DNA from: DATLBY01 sp035526665
GTDB lineage: Bacteria > Acidobacteriota > Terriglobia > Bryobacterales > Bryobacteraceae
Direction of reading: 5' to 3'
NCBI GenBank assembly: GCA_035526665.1
Contig: DATLBY010000280.1
Span: forward strand, 1 to 8,514
DNA: 8,514 nt
Part shown: positions 6,010-8,514 of the stretch, one piece after another
How positions within the stretch are numbered: the first letter of the stretch is position 1
Layout: each line of letters opens with the position of its first letter
Position numbers and translations under genes: made by a program
Notes under the pieces: generated by a model
The model's input: the letters and a program-made list of their open reading frames with translations, nothing else
Told to the model about the DNA's origin: nothing
Databases searched by the model: none

Positions 6010-7381
6010 AAGCGGGATCCTTTGCGCCCTTTTTCTTTAATTTCTTCGCATCCTGCTCGGCTTGCTGCTCAGCCACCGTGGGAAGGAACGTTTCCATCAT
6101 GTCGGGCATCTTCACCTTCTCGTCGGCGGGCACCGGCCGGACGAATCGCGGCGTGATCACCACCAGCAGCTCGTCGGTGGATTTCTTGACGGAACGGCTG
6201 CGAAACAGGTTCCCCAGAATCGGAATATCGCCCAGTCCCCGGACGCGATTCAAGCTCTCGATCACGCGATTATCGATCAGTCCGGCAATCGCGAAGCTCT
6301 CGCCATCCTTAAGAATGACTTCCGTCTCAGCACGGCGCGTGGAGACAGCGGGAATGAGGAAGCCCTGGAGCGTCACCGCATTGGCGAAATCCAGCGCGCT
6401 CACCTCGGGCTGCACTTTCAGATGAATGGCTCCGCTCGGCGCCACCGTGGGCGTAAAACCGAGCTGAATCCCGAACTTTTTGAACTGCACGGTGACCACG
6501 GGGGAGACTGCGCCGCCCGTGGTGGTGGCCGTGAGCGTGGGGAATGGGAACTCACCGCCTGCCAGGAAACTCGCTTCACTCCCCTCGAGAGCGATCAGGT
6601 TCGGCTCCGCCAAAATTTGCAGAAGATTGCGGCCTTGCAGCGCTCGAATGGTCGCGCCGAAATTCAGGTCTGGACGGAAGACGAAAAGATTCAAAAGGTC
6701 CGCAAAGTTGACGGTCGGGTTGCGGACGGTTCCCTCCTGGAACTGCAGCTGGCTGAAGCGCGGCTGCTGAAACTGCTGCGAGGACAGTGAACCCAACGCC
6801 TTGTCACTGGTGCTGAAGTAGTTGAATCCCAGCTCCGAGAGTCCTACCCGGTCGATGCTGGCAAACTTCACCTGCAGGAGTATTTGCCGCGGATCCGCGG
6901 GCGGAGGAGTCTGCAAGAGATTCACCACGTTCTTGGCGCGCGTGGACGCCATGGCGGCGGCCCGTTTAGCCTCCCCGGCGTCCTTCACTGAGCCGGTTAA
7001 AACCAGAGTTTCGCCGCTGCCGGTCACGTTGACGGTCGAGCCGGAAAACTCTTCGTTCATCCGTTTTTGGAAGGCGTCAAACTCGCTGGTATCCGGAGTG
7101 ACGTTCACGTTGTACCGCATGGCCTCCATGCCGGATTCCCAAATAATGACGGTCGTTTTTCCCATGCCTTTGCCGCTTACCATCACTTCGCGCGGCGAAA
7201 CAACGATGGCGTCGGCAATCTTCGGTTCCGCCACTACTACCCGGTTCACGTCTGCATTGAACTGCAGCAGCTCGCCGCGGCCGGCCACTACATTCAAATC
7301 GCGGCTAGCGGCGGTCTGCGCGCCTGCCAGCAAAGGAAACAACAGGAGCAGGGCGTAAATGAGTTGCGAAGGGCTTCTCAT
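5972..7381 (-). CDS. cpaC: CpaC/RcpA, outer-membrane secretin of the Tad pilus
   Basis: This 469-residue precursor forms the outer-membrane ring through which the pilus exits. Residues 1-21 are a signal peptide (hydrophobic LIYALLLLFPLLAGA) with likely cleavage after Ala21. Residues about 28-95 match the pilus-formation N-terminal domain of secretins (RDLNVVAGRGELLQF, IVVSPREVMVSGKGMGKTTV), and about 100-157 a BON-like domain. A Gln-rich stretch (201-215) separates this from the secretin core (about 238-414), which includes LLQILAEPNLIALEGSEASF and the secretin signature RGLGDIPILGNLFRSRSVKK (381-400) followed by DELLVVITPRFV. About 55 residues follow the core, with a Lys-rich end. The ATG at 7381 overlaps the cpaB stop (ATGA), and an AGGAA lies 8 nt upstream. 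No lipobox is seen, and no CpaD/RcpB accessory gene follows; the tadG-like gene starts inside its 3' end. Confidence 0.97.
   Translation of the reverse strand: MRSPSQLIYALLLLFPLLAGAQTAASRDLNVVAGRGELLQFNADVNRVVVAEPKIADAIVVSPREVMVSGKGMGKTTVIIWESGMEAMRYNVNVTPDTSEFDAFQKRMNEEFSGSTVNVTGSGETLVLTGSVKDAGEAKRAAAMASTRAKNVVNLLQTPPPADPRQILLQVKFASIDRVGLSELGFNYFSTSDKALGSLSSQQFQQPRFSQLQFQEGTVRNPTVNFADLLNLFVFRPDLNFGATIRALQGRNLLQILAEPNLIALEGSEASFLAGGEFPFPTLTATTTGGAVSPVVTVQFKKFGIQLGFTPTVAPSGAIHLKVQPEVSALDFANAVTLQGFLIPAVSTRRAETEVILKDGESFAIAGLIDNRVIESLNRVRGLGDIPILGNLFRSRSVKKSTDELLVVITPRFVRPVPADEKVKMPDMMETFLPTVAEQQAEQDAKKLKKKGAKDPAFVGPRGHQEPKP
6018..6023 (-). promoter_or_regulatory. Ribosome binding site favouring the TTG start of the tadG-like gene
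   Basis: AAAGGA on the minus strand, 8 nt from the TTG at 6009-6007, lies within the 3' end of cpaC. No ATG is available in frame before the membrane helix, so this site supports TTG 6009 over TTG 6006 and GTG 5997. Confidence 0.55.
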
Positions 7382-8274
7382 TGGAAGATTTCCTGGACGT
7401 GTTTGTCGCCTCGATAGACATCCACCACGAGCCGGGGTTTGGGTGGCTCCTTTTTCTCGTCTTTCACTTTTGGCGCCGCCGGTGACTCCCCGGTCAGATC
7501 ATTCCAGGCGCGGTCATTTCTAATGTTCGGGATTCGCCCGTTGCCGGCGCGGCGTCCATTTGCATACATGTTCGAGTCCAACACCTCCGCGGTGACGGAA
7601 GTGTTATCCGCCAACAGGGAATGATCCAGAGGATTGCGAAGCGCGAGGCTGATCCTTCCCTGGTTTTTCGCAAGCTCCAGTTTGCGCGCGTCCTCGGGGG
7701 TGACCATCAGGGTCGCGGCGGTCTGTTGCGGCTTGGCCACCTTCGGATCGAGTGTCTGGCCCACCTCGGTTAACTTCCCGATCGATAGTACAATCACATC
7801 CTGCAGAATCGTGGTGGTAAGCGCCTCTTTCATCGATCCGGCGCGAGTGAAGAGAACGTCCACGTGTGAGCGAGGCTGAATCAAGCCGCCGGCACTGCTT
7901 AGATCGGTGACGGGAACCGAGATGGCGCGTTTGCCCGCCTCGATGGTGGCGGAAACGCCTTCCGCGCCCGAGAGCGACGCCAGCCGGGTAGTCACCAAAG
8001 CCTCATTGGTGTTCGTCGGATACAGCAGCACGCGGTCCAGGGCGATCTTGTCGTCGGTGATCGCCGCTTTGGGCAAGTCTTTTTCGGCCACCGTCACCAG
8101 TTTCAGATCATTTTTCCGCAGGCGCGTACCGGCCGGCAGATCGCGTGCCGCGGCTACCACCCTGGTTGTTTTTTCGCTCTTCGGACCTGCAACACTGTGC
8201 AGCACCAGCCACGCCAGGAGCGCTGCCGAAACCCACGCCACTGCAAAGATGATGAGTATTTTCTGACGATCCAT
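7378..8274 (-). CDS. cpaB: CpaB/RcpC, periplasmic SAF-domain protein of the Tad pilus
   Basis: This 298-residue protein is anchored by an N-terminal membrane helix (about 5-27, ILIIFAVAWVSAALLAWLVL) and otherwise periplasmic; CpaB/RcpC proteins are thought to assist secretin function. Residues about 37-100 form an SAF domain (TTRVVAAARDLPAGTRLRKN). Residues about 107-233 are the RcpC/CpaB core, with GKRAISVPVTDLSSAGGLIQ (114-133) leading into SHVDVLFT, the typical CpaB signature, and TLMVTPEDARKLELAKNQGR (188-207). A Pro/Lys-rich linker (about 264-280) precedes the C-terminal VDVYRGDKHVQEI, a common CpaB ending. Its length is normal. The ATG at 8274 is 9 bp after the stop of the upstream gene, with AAAGG about 12 nt upstream. 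The cpaC start overlaps its stop by 4 bp. Confidence 0.96.
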   Translation of the reverse strand: MDRQKILIIFAVAWVSAALLAWLVLHSVAGPKSEKTTRVVAAARDLPAGTRLRKNDLKLVTVAEKDLPKAAITDDKIALDRVLLYPTNTNEALVTTRLASLSGAEGVSATIEAGKRAISVPVTDLSSAGGLIQPRSHVDVLFTRAGSMKEALTTTILQDVIVLSIGKLTEVGQTLDPKVAKPQQTAATLMVTPEDARKLELAKNQGRISLALRNPLDHSLLADNTSVTAEVLDSNMYANGRRAGNGRIPNIRNDRAWNDLTGESPAAPKVKDEKKEPPKPRLVVDVYRGDKHVQEIFQ

Positions 8275-8283
8275 ATCGAGTGG

Positions 8284-8514
8284 CTACCTTTCCAATAACG
8301 TGGCCGTACCATCGCGGTACAGCACCTTCCAGCCGAGTTGCTGCAATCCGGGTATCAAGGAGTATCGATTGGGAAGCAGCGCGTGAGTAAATCCGGCTTT
8401 TGCCACCTGCGCCTGCCAGCCGGGGCGAACCTCTATCAGATTCAAATACTCTTTCATGTAGTCACTGCCGTAAAAGTCGCTTCTGCCATCGAAAAATACT
8501 TTTCGCGCGCCGTT
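8284..8514 (-). CDS. C-terminal fragment (76 residues) of a probable glycosyltransferase-like polytopic membrane protein
   Basis: The frame is open from the right window edge to TAG at 8286-8284; the start lies outside. Visible residues include RKVFFDGRSDFYG, then EVRPGWQAQVAKAGFTHALL and PNRYSLIPGLQQLGWKVLYR with a short DGTATLLER end. The series (FFDGR-DFYG, then PGW, then a hydrophobic strand ending LLP, then W-x-x-x-Y-x-D) resembles the soluble C-terminal region of multi-membrane-span GT39/ArnT-like or related uncharacterised proteins of Acidobacteriota and Chloroflexota. This is pattern memory rather than an alignment, and the membrane-spanning part cannot be seen. It lies 9 bp before cpaB on the same strand, so it is probably in the same transcript. 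A link to pilin glycosylation is conceivable but not shown by the sequence. Confidence 0.7.
   Translation of the reverse strand, partial: NGARKVFFDGRSDFYGSDYMKEYLNLIEVRPGWQAQVAKAGFTHALLPNRYSLIPGLQQLGWKVLYRDGTATLLER

Noticed and set aside
5500..6156. A 218-codon plus-strand open frame across the tadG-like/cpaC junction
   Set aside because: It is antisense to both genes, has no recognisable motif, and its long length is explained by GC-rich codon use.
6062..6790. A 242-codon plus-strand open frame inside cpaC
   Set aside because: It is opposite the secretin core, has no domain or membrane pattern, and its composition mirrors the conserved antisense gene.
1..8514. CRISPR arrays, tRNA or rRNA genes, insertion sequences, or a defence system
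   Set aside because: No regularly spaced repeats, RNA-gene-like segments, transposase motifs or terminal repeats are visible; nearly all bases are explained by Tad genes.

Overview
The window is almost entirely a Tad (tight adherence / Flp-type IVc pilus) secretion-assembly operon. All ten coding regions lie on the minus strand, so transcription runs from high to low coordinates. The DNA is GC-rich and very tightly packed. The protein style fits a soil-type Acidobacteriota (Solibacter/Bryobacter-like): a CpaE with an N-terminal pseudo-receiver, a large cysteine-containing TadG-like protein between secretin and TadE genes, and an upstream polytopic membrane protein with a glycosyltransferase-like C-terminal domain. 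This taxonomic placement is inference; no rRNA or taxonomic marker is present.

Layout in transcription order: the 3' end of a membrane protein (8514-8284); cpaB (8274-7378), the periplasmic SAF-domain protein; cpaC (7381-5972), the outer-membrane secretin; a tadG-like anchor protein (6009-4696); two TadE-family pseudopilin genes (4699-4196 and 4193-3687); cpaE/tadZ (3680-2508), a MinD/ParA-like localisation ATPase; cpaF/tadA (2471-1149), the secretion ATPase; tadB (1143-178) and the start of tadC (175 to the left edge), the two inner-membrane platform proteins. Junctions are 4-38 bp overlaps or gaps of 2-9 bp, except for a 36-bp gap before cpaF. This indicates one polycistronic message with extensive translational coupling. 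No promoter or terminator is visible, and the operon continues past both edges.

Together the products would form a secretin channel (CpaC) with its periplasmic partner (CpaB), a cytoplasmic ATPase motor (CpaF) on a TadB/TadC platform, a polar/focal localisation factor (CpaE), and minor pilins or pilus-associated proteins (two TadE-like, one TadG-like). Three expected parts are not in the window: the major Flp pilin, the prepilin peptidase (TadV/CpaA) and any CpaD/RcpB-type outer-membrane accessory. The first two probably lie beyond an edge.

I do not see an undescribed system. The points worth a second look are variations within the Tad machine: a forced non-ATG start in tadG, a Glu-to-Gln change at the pilin-like +5 position of TadG, cysteine-rich extracytoplasmic pseudopilins, a degenerate receiver in CpaE, and a LexA-box-like palindrome in the one sizeable internal gap.
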